A DNA stretch of 29,599 nucleotides from DTBU01 sp964568845 (GCA_964568845.1 CAZMSC010000019.1:1-29599), one strand, 5' to 3'; positions 1 to 7,880 are shown, numbered from the stretch's first letter. A program made the numbers and translations. Notes: a model not told the origin generated them from the letters alone.

Positions 1-81
1 AACCTTCAGATGCGGGGAGCAGGGTTCCCCCAAAGAGCCCTCTATGAATTAATCGAGAGGGATGGGTTAGGTAGGAAGTAA
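1..81 (+). CDS. C-terminal fragment of an unknown protein
   Basis: Frame 1 is open from the first base to a TAA at 79-81 and gives 26 residues ending in RDGLGRK, with a helical-looking stretch (residues GFPQRALYELIER). The gene begins outside the window. I do not recognise the family from so short a tail. It faces the isomerase gene on the other strand, so the two would be convergent across a gap of about 300 bases. The open frame is short enough to be chance, but its composition resembles the other proteins here. Confidence 0.4.
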   Translation, partial: NLQMRGAGFPQRALYELIERDGLGRK

Positions 82-385
82 CAACTCACTATATATCTCT
101 ACTTAACTCAAAACTCTCCTACTTCCTATTCTACACTTGTCTTCCGTCTTCAAGCTTCTTCATATAGTCTTCTAAAGCAGTTCTTCTGGAGAAGCGTATA
201 CTGTAAACGGTGAGTAGATCCGTCAAGCTGGATGGGGATTGGAAGTTTCAAGAAGCACAATATAGAGGCCAATTTAAAGCGTTAGCCGTAAGACTGCTCA
301 GGCGCTTTATGAGGGAAGATACGTCTACATTATTCCCTACGCTTCAGAGGACGATCATAAGCTAGGTGGTGGTTAAACCTTAAAG
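82..385. other. Gene-poor gap with possible coding remnants
   Basis: About 300 bases with no convincing gene. A GTG-started plus-strand frame at 210-365 would encode 51 residues (starting VSRSVKLDGDWKFQ) without a clear ribosome binding site. A different plus frame, open from 278 to a TAA at 374-376, reads ALYEGRYVYIIPYASEDD, which has a beta-propeller-like flavour but no start codon. Two overlapping protein-like frames in one short stretch could mean a decayed, frameshifted gene, or chance. I see no tRNA, repeat array or terminator. Confidence 0.3.
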
Positions 386-1258
386 CTACAACTCTAGCTC
401 TCTAAGCATGTTCACGAGGTTTCTCATACATATTCTTGACGCTTCTAATCCTAGGTTTGAGTATTCAGCTCCTCCAGGCATCAAAACCTTCGATTCATCC
501 AGTTTGACTTTAGGCCTCCAATGTGTTTCAAGCGATAAGTACCCTCTATAGTTATCAAAGGCTAGGGCTTTCAACTGCTCTCTATAGTTTACCTCTCCCT
601 CGCCTATTGGAGTAAACTCATGGTTTCCACCCGACCCCTTCCTCACACCGTCTTTAACATGCACGTGTACCACACTGTTTCGAACATTATTATATCCATC
701 TGGATACGGTATCTCCCCCTCGGGATCCCATATATCGTTTCCAGGATCCCAAACAACCTTAACAGTTTTTGAACCGATTTTTCTGAGAAACTTGGAAACT
801 CTTAAACCATTACTCGCATAAGTGGAGGGTTCGTTTTCAACTCCAAGTATAACCCCCTCACTTTTAGCCACGTCTATAAGTGGCTGATAGAGTTCAACGA
901 TTTTATCAACAACTCGCTCAATACTGTCTCTCTTCCAGAAAGTGAAAACTCGTACGATGTCCGTGTCGAGGGTTTTAGCAAGCTCTACACACCGTTTAAA
1001 TATGTTTAAGTGTTGTCTGTACTCAGCATCGTCATCTATACTTGATTTGAAAACAGGGGACGCTACGGCTGAAACCTCTAAACCCTCCCTTCTCAGACTA
1101 CTTCTAATTGAACTTGCGAGTTCTACAAGCTCATGAGGCTTCTTGTTGAATAAAGTCCTTATCTCTAACCCGTCTAGTGAAAACTCTCTAGCAAACGCTA
1201 CCAAATCTCTCAAGTCTTGAGAGACCTCGTCTGATATAACAGATAGTTTAAAAGTCAA
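386..1258 (-). CDS. Sugar phosphate isomerase/epimerase (xylose isomerase-like TIM barrel)
   Basis: A TIM-barrel protein of about 290 residues in the AP-endonuclease-2/xylose isomerase-like superfamily, whose members isomerise or epimerise sugars and keto-acids or act as inosose dehydratases. Seen: barrel-strand motifs with metal-ligand-type residues, namely LGVENEPSTYAS (Glu on a mid-barrel strand), VVWDPGND (Asp), VVHVHVKDG (His and Asp) and LSLETHWRP (terminal Glu). The longest frame begins with GTG at 1267, but TTG at 1258 fits better because AGGGGTG lies six bases upstream and the protein then starts directly with the first strand (FKLSVISDE). It follows the nitroreductase gene almost without a gap, so the two probably form an operon. 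The substrate cannot be told from sequence. Confidence 0.85.
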   Translation of the reverse strand: MTFKLSVISDEVSQDLRDLVAFAREFSLDGLEIRTLFNKKPHELVELASSIRSSLRREGLEVSAVASPVFKSSIDDDAEYRQHLNIFKRCVELAKTLDTDIVRVFTFWKRDSIERVVDKIVELYQPLIDVAKSEGVILGVENEPSTYASNGLRVSKFLRKIGSKTVKVVWDPGNDIWDPEGEIPYPDGYNNVRNSVVHVHVKDGVRKGSGGNHEFTPIGEGEVNYREQLKALAFDNYRGYLSLETHWRPKVKLDESKVLMPGGAEYSNLGLEASRICMRNLVNMLRELEL

Positions 1259-1270
1259 GGCAATCACCCC

Positions 1271-1816
1271 TTAAACGCCGATTCTAATTTTATCAAAGTG
1301 TAGGAAGTCTTTAAAACCCCTTCTAGGTGGACGGCTGGGTGATTCTGCTGGGTAGCCTATGGGTATTATGGCTATAGGTCTTATGTGGCTTGGCGCCTCT
1401 ATAGCCTTTGAAACCATATCGTCTCTAAAAGCTCCAACCCAGCATGACCCCAAGCCTAAAGCCGCAACTGCAAGCTCAAGATAAGTTGCAGCTATACTAG
1501 CGTCGTTTATCGAGTATAGATTTTCACCTCTAGACCCATATCTAACGGCAGACCTACGCTTGTTAGCACATACGACGAAGACAACGGGTGCTTCGGCGAT
1601 AAACCATTGACCCCAAGCGGCTTCAGCCAAAGCTCTCTTACGGTTTTCATCTCTAACCATGACTATCTCATAGGCCTGCAGATTTCCAGCCGAAGGCGCT
1701 AAATCGACCGTTTCAAGGATCTTAAATAGCTTTTCATCTTCAACCGGCTTAGATTGGAAGCTTCTAATAGACTTACGCCTTCTAACAGTTTCGAAAAAGC
1801 TCAGCTCACTCATCAT
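1271..1816 (-). CDS. Nitroreductase family FMN-dependent oxidoreductase
   Basis: A compact 181-residue nitroreductase-fold flavoprotein. Seen: the N-terminal FMN-phosphate-binding motif RRRKSIRSF, the LAPSAGNLQAYEIVMV segment, and the second FMN-contacting region AALGLGSCWVGAF. Family members use NAD(P)H to reduce nitro-, quinone- or enone-type substrates as soluble dimers. Length is normal for the short archaeal type and there is no ferredoxin extension. Two adjacent ATGs (1816 and 1813) can both start it. It is the first gene of a two-gene unit with the downstream isomerase and is transcribed divergently from the sugar nucleotidyltransferase. The physiological substrate is unknown. Confidence 0.88.
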   Translation of the reverse strand: MMSELSFFETVRRRKSIRSFQSKPVEDEKLFKILETVDLAPSAGNLQAYEIVMVRDENRKRALAEAAWGQWFIAEAPVVFVVCANKRRSAVRYGSRGENLYSINDASIAATYLELAVAALGLGSCWVGAFRDDMVSKAIEAPSHIRPIAIIPIGYPAESPSRPPRRGFKDFLHFDKIRIGV

Positions 1817-1923
1817 GTTATTTAAAGCGTTTATCGACTATAAGCTTTCCCTCGTACAGTCAAACTCCACAGTGGTAATCGTTTAAAGAATGGTCGCAGT
1901 TTGTTTATGTCAGAGCGGAGATG

Positions 1924-1937
1924 CTTAAATATTTAAG
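1924..1937 (+). promoter_or_regulatory. TATA-like box for the nucleotidyltransferase gene
   Basis: The A/T palindrome CTTAAATATTTAAG is centred about 40 bases ahead of the ATG at 1970. No Shine-Dalgarno sequence is seen between them, so a leaderless or nearly leaderless transcript is likely. Confidence 0.5.
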
Positions 1938-1969
1938 TAGTTTTTACATTAAAATAATATCGATATTTG

Positions 1970-2749
1970 ATGGAAGCTGTTATACTGGCCGCGGGTAGAG
2001 GAACACGTATGAAGCCGTATTCCAACGCCGTCAATAAAGAGATGTGTCTCATAGGATACTATCCCGTTGTAGAGTATGCCGTTAGAGGATTGGCTTCAGC
2101 GGGCATTGTGAAGGTCTACGTGGTTTTAGGTGAACGTAAAAGTCAGATAATGGAGTATTTGAGAGACGGTAGCTGGCTAGGTGTTAAAATAGCCTATCTA
2201 TACCAGGATATGAACCGCGGCGCTGGAACGGCTAAGGCGGTTGAGGTAGCTGATGGTTGGATTTCGGAGGACTTTATGGTTCTCTATGGAGATACGTTCT
2301 TCCATCCGATGGACTTCTTTAGGAGCATGGTCGAATTCCATGAAAGCGTGAAGGCCCATGTTACAGTAGGCGTGTACCCTATGGAATCCTATAGAGAGTA
2401 TGGGATTGTCAAAGTGGATGATGACGGGAGGATTTTAAATATTCTAGAGAAGCCTTCTGAAGAAGAGGCTCGGGAAGCCATAGTAGACAACACGTATCTT
2501 GTAAACTCAGGGCCTCTAATATTCAACCCAAAAGTATTTGAATATCTGAAGAAGACACCCATATCCCCAGCCGGAGAATACTGGGTAACGGATACGATAA
2601 AACTCATGGCAAATGACAGGTTAAACGTTCTGGCATATAGAATACCGAAATCGGTATTCTGGAGAGACATAGGAAGACCTGAGACGCGGATAGAAGCCGA
2701 AAAATACGTACAAGAAATAGGGCTGGCAAAAATAAGCCTCCAACGATAA
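1970..2749 (+). CDS. Sugar-phosphate nucleotidyltransferase (RmlA/GalU-like)
   Basis: A 259-residue enzyme of the NTP-transferase family that joins a sugar 1-phosphate to a nucleoside triphosphate to give an NDP-sugar and pyrophosphate. Seen: the N-terminal nucleotide-binding signature ILAAGRGTRMKP followed by a conserved Lys (NKEM), the metal-binding strand VLYGDTFF, and the sugar-binding motif ILEKPSEEE. It lacks the left-handed beta-helix of GlmU-type bifunctional enzymes. An in-frame TTG at 1967 directly precedes the ATG at 1970; the ATG is preferred. There are no glycan genes beside it, so the nucleotide and sugar are unknown. It could serve glucose, N-acetylglucosamine or mannose derivatives. 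Confidence 0.85.
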   Translation: MEAVILAAGRGTRMKPYSNAVNKEMCLIGYYPVVEYAVRGLASAGIVKVYVVLGERKSQIMEYLRDGSWLGVKIAYLYQDMNRGAGTAKAVEVADGWISEDFMVLYGDTFFHPMDFFRSMVEFHESVKAHVTVGVYPMESYREYGIVKVDDDGRILNILEKPSEEEAREAIVDNTYLVNSGPLIFNPKVFEYLKKTPISPAGEYWVTDTIKLMANDRLNVLAYRIPKSVFWRDIGRPETRIEAEKYVQEIGLAKISLQR

Positions 2750-2870
2750 CTTTCAAAATCGAAACGGTTTTCTACGTTTAAGGAGGGATATTTAAAAGAA
2801 GTTTATAGTGAAAGTTAATCGACTTAAACTGCTTTAGGAAGATGTTTTACTAGTTAAATGGATCAAAAAA

Positions 2871-2880
2871 CTTTTAAACT
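2871..2880 (+). promoter_or_regulatory. TATA-like box for the aldo/keto reductase gene
   Basis: CTTTTAAACT sits about 45 bases before the TTG at 2919. A TATA box here would put the transcript start near 2900, just upstream of the GGAGG at 2907-2911. This rules against the TTG at 2880, which would lie inside the promoter. Confidence 0.45.
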
Positions 2881-2918
2881 TGGAATACTTCTACTCTTCA
2901 AGCTATGGAGGCTTTGCC

Positions 2919-3767
2919 TTGGAGTATAGGGTTCTCGGTAGGACTGGTTTTAAGGCTTCTGTGATAACGCTTGGTGGTTGTGGTGTTGGTTGGGTTGATC
3001 AGACGACTGCTGATAAGGCCGTCGAATACGTTTTAAAATGTGGTGTTAACGTTATTGATGTAGCTCCTACTTACGGTGAGGCTGAGGCTAGGCTTAGACC
3101 TTGGGTTGGAAGGTTTAGAAGTAGACTGTTTTTGGCCGAGAAGACTCAGAAGAGGGATAGGGATGGCGCTTGGAGTGAGCTTAAAGCAAGTATGGATAGA
3201 CTTGGTGTTGAGAATTTTGACCTTTATCAGATGCATGCAGTTTCAGATTTTGAAGACTTAGACAGAGCATTGAGTGAAAACGGGGCTGTAGAGGCTTTTA
3301 AAGAGGCTAGAGACGTTGGTCTTATAAAGTTTATAGGTTTAACTACACACGATGTGAGAGTTGCGCTTAAATCAATAGAGCTTTTTAACTTTGACACTAT
3401 TATGATACCCGTAGGCTTATTCAGCTTGGTAAATCCTACATCTCAAAGCGATTTTAGGCAGGTCCTCAAAGTCGCCAGAGATAGAGGTGTAGGCGTCATA
3501 GCTATTAAGGCTATTGCTAGAAGACCTTGGAAAGCTGAGCGTAAATACGGAACTTGGTACGAGCCTTTAGAAGAGCAGGAGATGATAGACCTAGCGGTTT
3601 GGTTTACATTGTCGCAGGAGGGCGTTGTAACCTACTCACTACCATGTGATATTAGACTTTGGCCTAAGGTTTTAAACGCTGTTGAGAGGTTTAGAGTGCT
3701 TTCTGCCGAGGAGCAGGAAAAGGCTTTAGAGAAAGCGCGGCTTGAAACGTTTGAGTATATATACTGA
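2919..3767 (+). CDS. Aldo/keto reductase
   Basis: A cytosolic NAD(P)H-dependent carbonyl reductase of the (beta/alpha)8 AKR family, about 282 residues. Seen: the N-terminus EYRVLGRTGFKASVITLGG typical of the family and all four catalytic residues, namely Asp and Tyr in NVIDVAPTYGEAE, Lys in FLAEKTQKR and His in DLYQMHAVSD. The open frame extends up to a TTG at 2880, but TTG at 2919 is better: GGAGG at 2907-2911 lies seven bases upstream, family homology starts there, and the likely TATA box covers 2880. Its stop lies 12 bases from the stop of the convergent radical SAM gene. The substrate is not indicated by the neighbours. Confidence 0.9.
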   Translation: MEYRVLGRTGFKASVITLGGCGVGWVDQTTADKAVEYVLKCGVNVIDVAPTYGEAEARLRPWVGRFRSRLFLAEKTQKRDRDGAWSELKASMDRLGVENFDLYQMHAVSDFEDLDRALSENGAVEAFKEARDVGLIKFIGLTTHDVRVALKSIELFNFDTIMIPVGLFSLVNPTSQSDFRQVLKVARDRGVGVIAIKAIARRPWKAERKYGTWYEPLEEQEMIDLAVWFTLSQEGVVTYSLPCDIRLWPKVLNAVERFRVLSAEEQEKALEKARLETFEYIY

Positions 3768-3779
3768 GAACGGTGGAGA

Positions 3780-4808
3780 TTATGCTCGTCTATGCGTCAC
3801 CAAAAGTGATCTCTGACTGCTGGATTGAGTTAATGTACATAGCGGATCCGGACTAGTGAATGAATTTGTAACAGCATATGCCCTAGCCTTACATCCTCCT
3901 CTGCATATTGCGTTGTATTTGCAATTTCTACAGGCCTCAGGCACTGTTGAGAACACATTCTTCACTAATGGGCTCGCCAAATACTCCTTCCAAGCTTTAG
4001 AGATTCCAACCTTGACGTCTGTAACCTTCATCCTTAGAGAGTCGCAGAGTGGTATCGATCCGTCTGGAAGAATATCCCAAGCCCTATAGATCGGGCAATC
4101 GCTGACATGGAAGTACTTTGTAGATCCCACTGAAGAGAGGAATGGCGCACACCAAAACGTCACTTCAAAACCTAAGGAGTTTGCAGTATCCCTTAGGACT
4201 GTAACGGTGTTGAGAAGCTCTGAAGGGTTGATGTTTAGTCGATGAACGTACTTAGCTCTTCCAATAGGTATTACTGGTATGAAGGCTGTGTATGAGGCCC
4301 CGAGGTCTCTTGAAAGTCTAAGTATATCTGTCAATGCGTGTAGATTTATTCCCGTAATAGTTGTAACGGTCGCAAACTTCAATCCAAACTCTTTAACCAA
4401 TTTAAGACCATCCATCAAAGAATCCCAGCTTCCTAAACCCCTCAGTTTTTCATGAAGCCTTCTGGATGATCCATCTAAACTTGTAAATATTGAGACTTCA
4501 AAGTCGCTGAGGAACTTAGCATAATCGTCGTCCAGCAGTGAAAGGTTTGATTGAACGGATACCTCTATACCATTGTCTTTAAGCAGTTTGATTACGCTAC
4601 GTAAAGGCTTCCAAAGCAATGGTTCTCCACCAGTTATATCTACTGGTGTTGAAAAATCCGCCAAGTCTTCTGCAATCTTTAGAGCATATTCTTCGGTCAG
4701 CTCTCCAGCTATATCGCAAGTGTAACAGTGACTACACCTTAAATTACAACGGGAAGTCACAAGCCATATTGTAAAGTCTGGTTTGACGGGCATTTCAGCC
4801 CACCTCAT
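3780..4808 (-). CDS. Radical SAM protein with SPASM domain
   Basis: A 342-residue radical S-adenosylmethionine enzyme. Seen: the SAM-cluster motif CNLRCSHC at residues 21-28, the TGGEPLL segment, and a complete C-terminal SPASM pattern, with CPIYRAWDILPDGSIPLC, then CRNCKYNAICRGGC (C-x2-C-x5-C-x3-C) and a last Cys in SPDPLC. SPASM proteins carry extra [4Fe-4S] clusters and commonly modify peptides (PqqE, anaerobic sulfatase maturases, sactipeptide synthases), although some act in cofactor synthesis. No precursor peptide, sulfatase or peptidase is visible beside it. The start ATG gives the usual short lead before the first strand. The substrate is unknown. Confidence 0.85.
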   Translation of the reverse strand: MRWAEMPVKPDFTIWLVTSRCNLRCSHCYTCDIAGELTEEYALKIAEDLADFSTPVDITGGEPLLWKPLRSVIKLLKDNGIEVSVQSNLSLLDDDYAKFLSDFEVSIFTSLDGSSRRLHEKLRGLGSWDSLMDGLKLVKEFGLKFATVTTITGINLHALTDILRLSRDLGASYTAFIPVIPIGRAKYVHRLNINPSELLNTVTVLRDTANSLGFEVTFWCAPFLSSVGSTKYFHVSDCPIYRAWDILPDGSIPLCDSLRMKVTDVKVGISKAWKEYLASPLVKNVFSTVPEACRNCKYNAICRGGCKARAYAVTNSFTSPDPLCTLTQSSSQRSLLVTHRRA

Positions 4809-4899
4809 AGAACTAAAACGATATATGAAGCTTTAGAATTCGGCAAAAAAGAGAAAGATTTAAAACTCAGTAAAAAACTTTACCTAGAAATTCTTCTTT

Positions 4900-4932
4900 A
4901 AAAAGACAGTAAAAGCGTCTCAGACGGACGCT
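4900..4932 (-). terminator. Hairpin plus T-tract after the ABCE1 gene
   Basis: On the minus strand, eight bases after the ABCE1 stop codon, AGCGTC and GACGCT (4914-4919 with 4927-4932) can form a 6-bp stem with a 7-base loop. They are followed by a T-rich run (TTTTACTGTCTTTTT). Archaeal termination mainly needs the T-run; the hairpin resembles a bacterial intrinsic terminator. Confidence 0.45.
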
Positions 4933-4939
4933 GAGGCTT

Positions 4940-6739
4940 TCACTCTTCTTTAGAAGGAATGTAATAGTATTCTCCTATAGACTTTTGATACTTATCCAGT
5001 CTAGACCCGTACTTGTTGACCCTAGGTCTACCCGTATCTGGATCTCTTCTAAAAGTCACTTCTAGCTGAGATAGAAAACTGTTCATTCCGTCTCTCAGAG
5101 ACATGGGTGTGGATGCAACCCCTTCCATGCCAGGTTTGCCTGTGAACACCATAAGCTTGTCAGCTACGAAGTCGGCTACAGATAAGTCATGCTCCACTAT
5201 GAGTGCCGCTTTCCTAAGGTTCTCCACGATCCTCCTTATAACTCTAGTCATCGTAAACCGTTCCTCGACGTCTAGGTAGGCGCTAGGCTCGTCTAAAAGA
5301 TATAGATCCGCATCTCTAGAGAGACATAGGGCTACGGCGACCTTTTGAAGCTCACCACCACTTAAATTTGACAAATCTCTCTCAAACATCTTGTAAATTC
5401 CCATAGGTTGAAGAAGCTCCTCATCTATAAAGCTCGATCCGAATCTATCCCCTAAAACTTTTCTAAAGAGCTCTTCAACAGTACCGCTGTAGTTTTCAGC
5501 CGATAAATATTGAGGCTTATAGCTTATCTTCAGAGATTCTGGCTGTGAGTCACCCTTGTCGGGTTTAAGTATCCCGGCAAGGATTTTAACAAACGTCGTT
5601 TTACCTATACCGTTTGGACCGAGTATTCCTACAACTTCTCCGAGGTGTATTTCGCCAGGTTCAACTTTTAAAGTGAATTCTCCAAGGCTTTTAATCAAAC
5701 TACTCCATTTAACCATTACGGGCATATCTGAAGCATATCCATCTATTGGAGGTTTAACGTGAAATTTTATCTCCCTTCCTCTAAACCGTATGTTTTCATC
5801 CGGAATATAGCCCTTGAGGAATATGTTTATCCCATCTCTGACGGGGTGAGGGTGGGAGACTATGCCGTAGACACCAGGCTCACCATATATGACACAAACT
5901 TGATCCGAAAGGTAGTCTAAAACAGCTAAATCGTGTTCACTTACTATTACAGTTTTACCGGATTCGCATAGCCTTCTTATGAGCCTAGCTACGGAAAGCC
6001 TCTGCTTCACATCCAAGTAGCTTGAAGGCTCATCGATTATGTACACGTCTACGTCTTTAAGGCAACAAGCGGCTATAGCCACTCTCTGAAGTTCACCACC
6101 GCTTAAAACAGACAATTCTCTATCTAAGACCTCATTAAGCTCAAGCTCATCGCATATAGACCTCATAAGTCCTCCTTCATCTACTCTAGATAGAAGGTCT
6201 CCCACAACGCCTTTATGAACCATAGGTATTTTGTCAACGTACTGAGGCTTGTACGCGACCTTAAGGGAGCCTGAGCTTAAACCTTTAAAGTACTCTTGAA
6301 GTGGAGAACCTCCATAATAGCTTATTATCTCATCCCAATCGGGTGGATCGTTAAACCTACCTAAGTTAGGTTTTACAACACCGGCCAATATCATTAGAGA
6401 GGTGGATTTACCCACGCCATTTTTACCCACAAGCCCTGTAACTCTACCAGCAAGCGGTATTGGAAGCCTGTAAAGCTTAAAGGCATTTACACTAAACCTA
6501 TGTGAACAATCCTCTTCCAACTCCTCAGGAAGGTTTACTATGGACAATGCTTTAAAAGGACATTTCCTAACGCATAAGCCGCATCCTACACATAGCTTCT
6601 CATTCACAATCGGATAGCCGCTTTCACCTATCTTAATAGCATCTAACTCATTCCTAACAGGAGGGCAGAACCTTATACAGACCAAACCACAATCCTTAGG
6701 TTTACACTTGTCTTTATCCAAGACTGCTACTCTAACCAT
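4940..6739 (-). CDS. abce1: ABCE1/Rli1 ribosome recycling ATPase
   Basis: A 599-residue twin-cassette ABC ATPase that, in archaea and eukaryotes, splits post-termination ribosomes with aRF1/Pelota. Seen: the N-terminal Fe-S domain with two [4Fe-4S] cysteine sets (residues 12-25, and CVGCGLCVRKC at 50-60). The first nucleotide-binding domain has Walker A GKNGVGKS (105-112), signature LSGGELQ (212-218) and Walker B ending DEPSSYLD. The second has Walker A GPNGIGKTT (374-382), signature LSGGELQ and DEPSAYLD. Length matches the family. AAGGTG lies five bases before the ATG. There are no membrane segments, consistent with a cytosolic ribosome factor. It appears monocistronic, followed by a probable terminator. 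Confidence 0.97.
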   Translation of the reverse strand: MVRVAVLDKDKCKPKDCGLVCIRFCPPVRNELDAIKIGESGYPIVNEKLCVGCGLCVRKCPFKALSIVNLPEELEEDCSHRFSVNAFKLYRLPIPLAGRVTGLVGKNGVGKSTSLMILAGVVKPNLGRFNDPPDWDEIISYYGGSPLQEYFKGLSSGSLKVAYKPQYVDKIPMVHKGVVGDLLSRVDEGGLMRSICDELELNEVLDRELSVLSGGELQRVAIAACCLKDVDVYIIDEPSSYLDVKQRLSVARLIRRLCESGKTVIVSEHDLAVLDYLSDQVCVIYGEPGVYGIVSHPHPVRDGINIFLKGYIPDENIRFRGREIKFHVKPPIDGYASDMPVMVKWSSLIKSLGEFTLKVEPGEIHLGEVVGILGPNGIGKTTFVKILAGILKPDKGDSQPESLKISYKPQYLSAENYSGTVEELFRKVLGDRFGSSFIDEELLQPMGIYKMFERDLSNLSGGELQKVAVALCLSRDADLYLLDEPSAYLDVEERFTMTRVIRRIVENLRKAALIVEHDLSVADFVADKLMVFTGKPGMEGVASTPMSLRDGMNSFLSQLEVTFRRDPDTGRPRVNKYGSRLDKYQKSIGEYYYIPSKEE

Positions 6740-6841
6740 TAAATCACCTTGAAGGGTTCATTGCGGTCTATTCTAAAAATCGAGAAGTAAGCTCTCTCAT
6801 AAGGGCTTGGTAAAAATAAGGGGAGCGTTAAATCTGGGGAG

Positions 6842-6982
6842 CTACCATTCCTCCTCTTCCTCTTCCCATTCCTCTTCCGGCTCTTCTTCCTCCCATTCCC
6901 ACTCTTCTTCCTCTCCCCATTCCTCCTCTTCCCATTCCTCTTCCGGCTCTTCTTCCTCTTCCTCCCAACGTTTCTTGGTCAA
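6842..6982 (-). CDS. Candidate 46-residue Glu/Trp-rich small protein
   Basis: The minus frame from TTG at 6982 to TAG at 6842-6844 gives MTKKRW followed by runs of 3-6 Glu separated by Trp or Pro: seven Trp, two Pro, one Gly and almost everything else Glu, ending in Trp. Support: a TATA-like box at 7033-7042 would start transcription near 7010, upstream of this TTG, and GGAG at 6994-6997 lies 11 bases ahead of it. A 35-base in-frame duplication (66-base period) lies inside. The other frames of this low-complexity tract are also open (Arg/Gly-rich on the minus strand, Ser-rich on the plus strand), so coding is not proven. I know no matching family. Confidence 0.4.
   Translation of the reverse strand: MTKKRWEEEEEEPEEEWEEEEWGEEEEWEWEEEEPEEEWEEEEEEW
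6858..6958. repeat. 35-base direct repeat in a polypyrimidine/polypurine tract
   Basis: Bases 6858-6892 recur exactly at 6924-6958. The period is 66 bases, a multiple of three. The surrounding stretch of roughly 6844-6965 is almost all C and T on the plus strand, broken by a few A and G. It explains why several frames are open here. Confidence 0.85.
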
Positions 6983-7032
6983 GAGTGTTCACACTCCGTC
7001 TCTCTTCAAGAAGCTTGGAATGTCGTAAAGAC

Positions 7033-7042
7033 ATATTTAAAC
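7033..7042 (-). promoter_or_regulatory. TATA-like box upstream of the Glu/Trp-rich tract
   Basis: The minus strand reads TTTAAATATG here. Spacing predicts a transcript start near 7010, before the TTG of the Glu/Trp frame but after the ATG (7034) of the competing Arg/Gly-rich frame. Confidence 0.35.
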
Positions 7043-7125
7043 TTAATTGTTTAGGAGAATCTCAAGCTATATTGGCTCCACTGGGAATTTATGGGGATTT
7101 GAAAAATATACTAGGTAATTTTAAA

Positions 7126-7854
7126 CTAGAGTTCTATCTTGAGGTCTTCAGAGGTTAAAGCAACAGACTGCCTCTTTTCAATACGTTCAATCATGCCGTC
7201 TCTAATCCAAGCAATACGGTCTGAAACATCTATCATCTTCAAGTCGTGGGTAGCACATATGACCGTAGTATTCCTCTCAACTTTAAGCCTGTATAGCAGG
7301 TTAACAATAGTAAAACCCGTGTTTAAATCTAGGTTTCCAGTAGGCTCATCAGCTAGAACAATCGAGGGGTCATTCGCCAATGCTCTAGCAATTGCAACTC
7401 TCTGCTGCTGTCCACCTGACAGTTCAGTGGGTCTATGGTAGAGTCTATCTCCAAGACCGACAGTCTTCAGAAGCTCTTCAGCCTTTTTAACTCTTTCATC
7501 TTTTCTCTTACCGGTGAAAACCATAGGTAAGGCTACGTTATCTAACGCTGTCAGCACAGGTATTAGGTTGAACGTCTGGAAGATGTAGCCAATCTTATGA
7601 GCTCTAAGCCAAGCCTTCTCCCTCCTACTCATCTTAGCTATTTCTATTCCATCGATTAACACGGATCCTCCTGAAGGGTCATCAAGCCCACCTATCATGT
7701 TGAAAAGCGTGGTTTTTCCACTCCCCGACGGCCCCATTACCGACAGGTATTCGCCTCTCTCAACAATTAAATCTACTCCTCTTAAGGCGTGAACGATTTC
7801 ACCCCTAAGACTATATTGCTTTTTAAGCCCCTTAGTTTCAACGACTATAGACAT
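7126..7854 (-). CDS. ABC transporter ATP-binding protein (LolD/MacB-like)
   Basis: A 242-residue ATPase subunit of the LolD/MacB/FtsE group, whose members energise lipoprotein export, macrolide efflux or other type VII ABC permeases. Seen: Walker A GPSGSGKTT, Q-loop IFQTFNLIPVLTALDN, signature LSGGQQQRVAIARAL, Walker B VLADEPTGNLD and the switch His in ICATHDLKM. The open frame runs up to a TTG at 7866, but ATG at 7854 is the natural start (MSIVVETKGLKKQYSL), and an A/T-rich TATA-like stretch on the minus strand (7881-7896) lies about 36 bases ahead. No permease gene lies within the window beside it, so its membrane partner must be elsewhere. Confidence 0.9.
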   Translation of the reverse strand: MSIVVETKGLKKQYSLRGEIVHALRGVDLIVERGEYLSVMGPSGSGKTTLFNMIGGLDDPSGGSVLIDGIEIAKMSRREKAWLRAHKIGYIFQTFNLIPVLTALDNVALPMVFTGKRKDERVKKAEELLKTVGLGDRLYHRPTELSGGQQQRVAIARALANDPSIVLADEPTGNLDLNTGFTIVNLLYRLKVERNTTVICATHDLKMIDVSDRIAWIRDGMIERIEKRQSVALTSEDLKIEL

Positions 7855-7880
7855 GAAGCACCACAAATTAAGAAAATCGA

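Noticed and set aside
6807..7028. Plus-strand Ser-rich 73-residue open frame
   Set aside because: Its Ser/His runs simply mirror the CT-rich tract. It has no ribosome binding site, and no promoter with sensible spacing was seen.
6828..7034. Minus-strand Arg/Gly-rich 68-residue open frame
   Set aside because: Its ATG overlaps the likely TATA box, so it would lie outside the transcript. Kept only as a competitor to the Glu/Trp frame.
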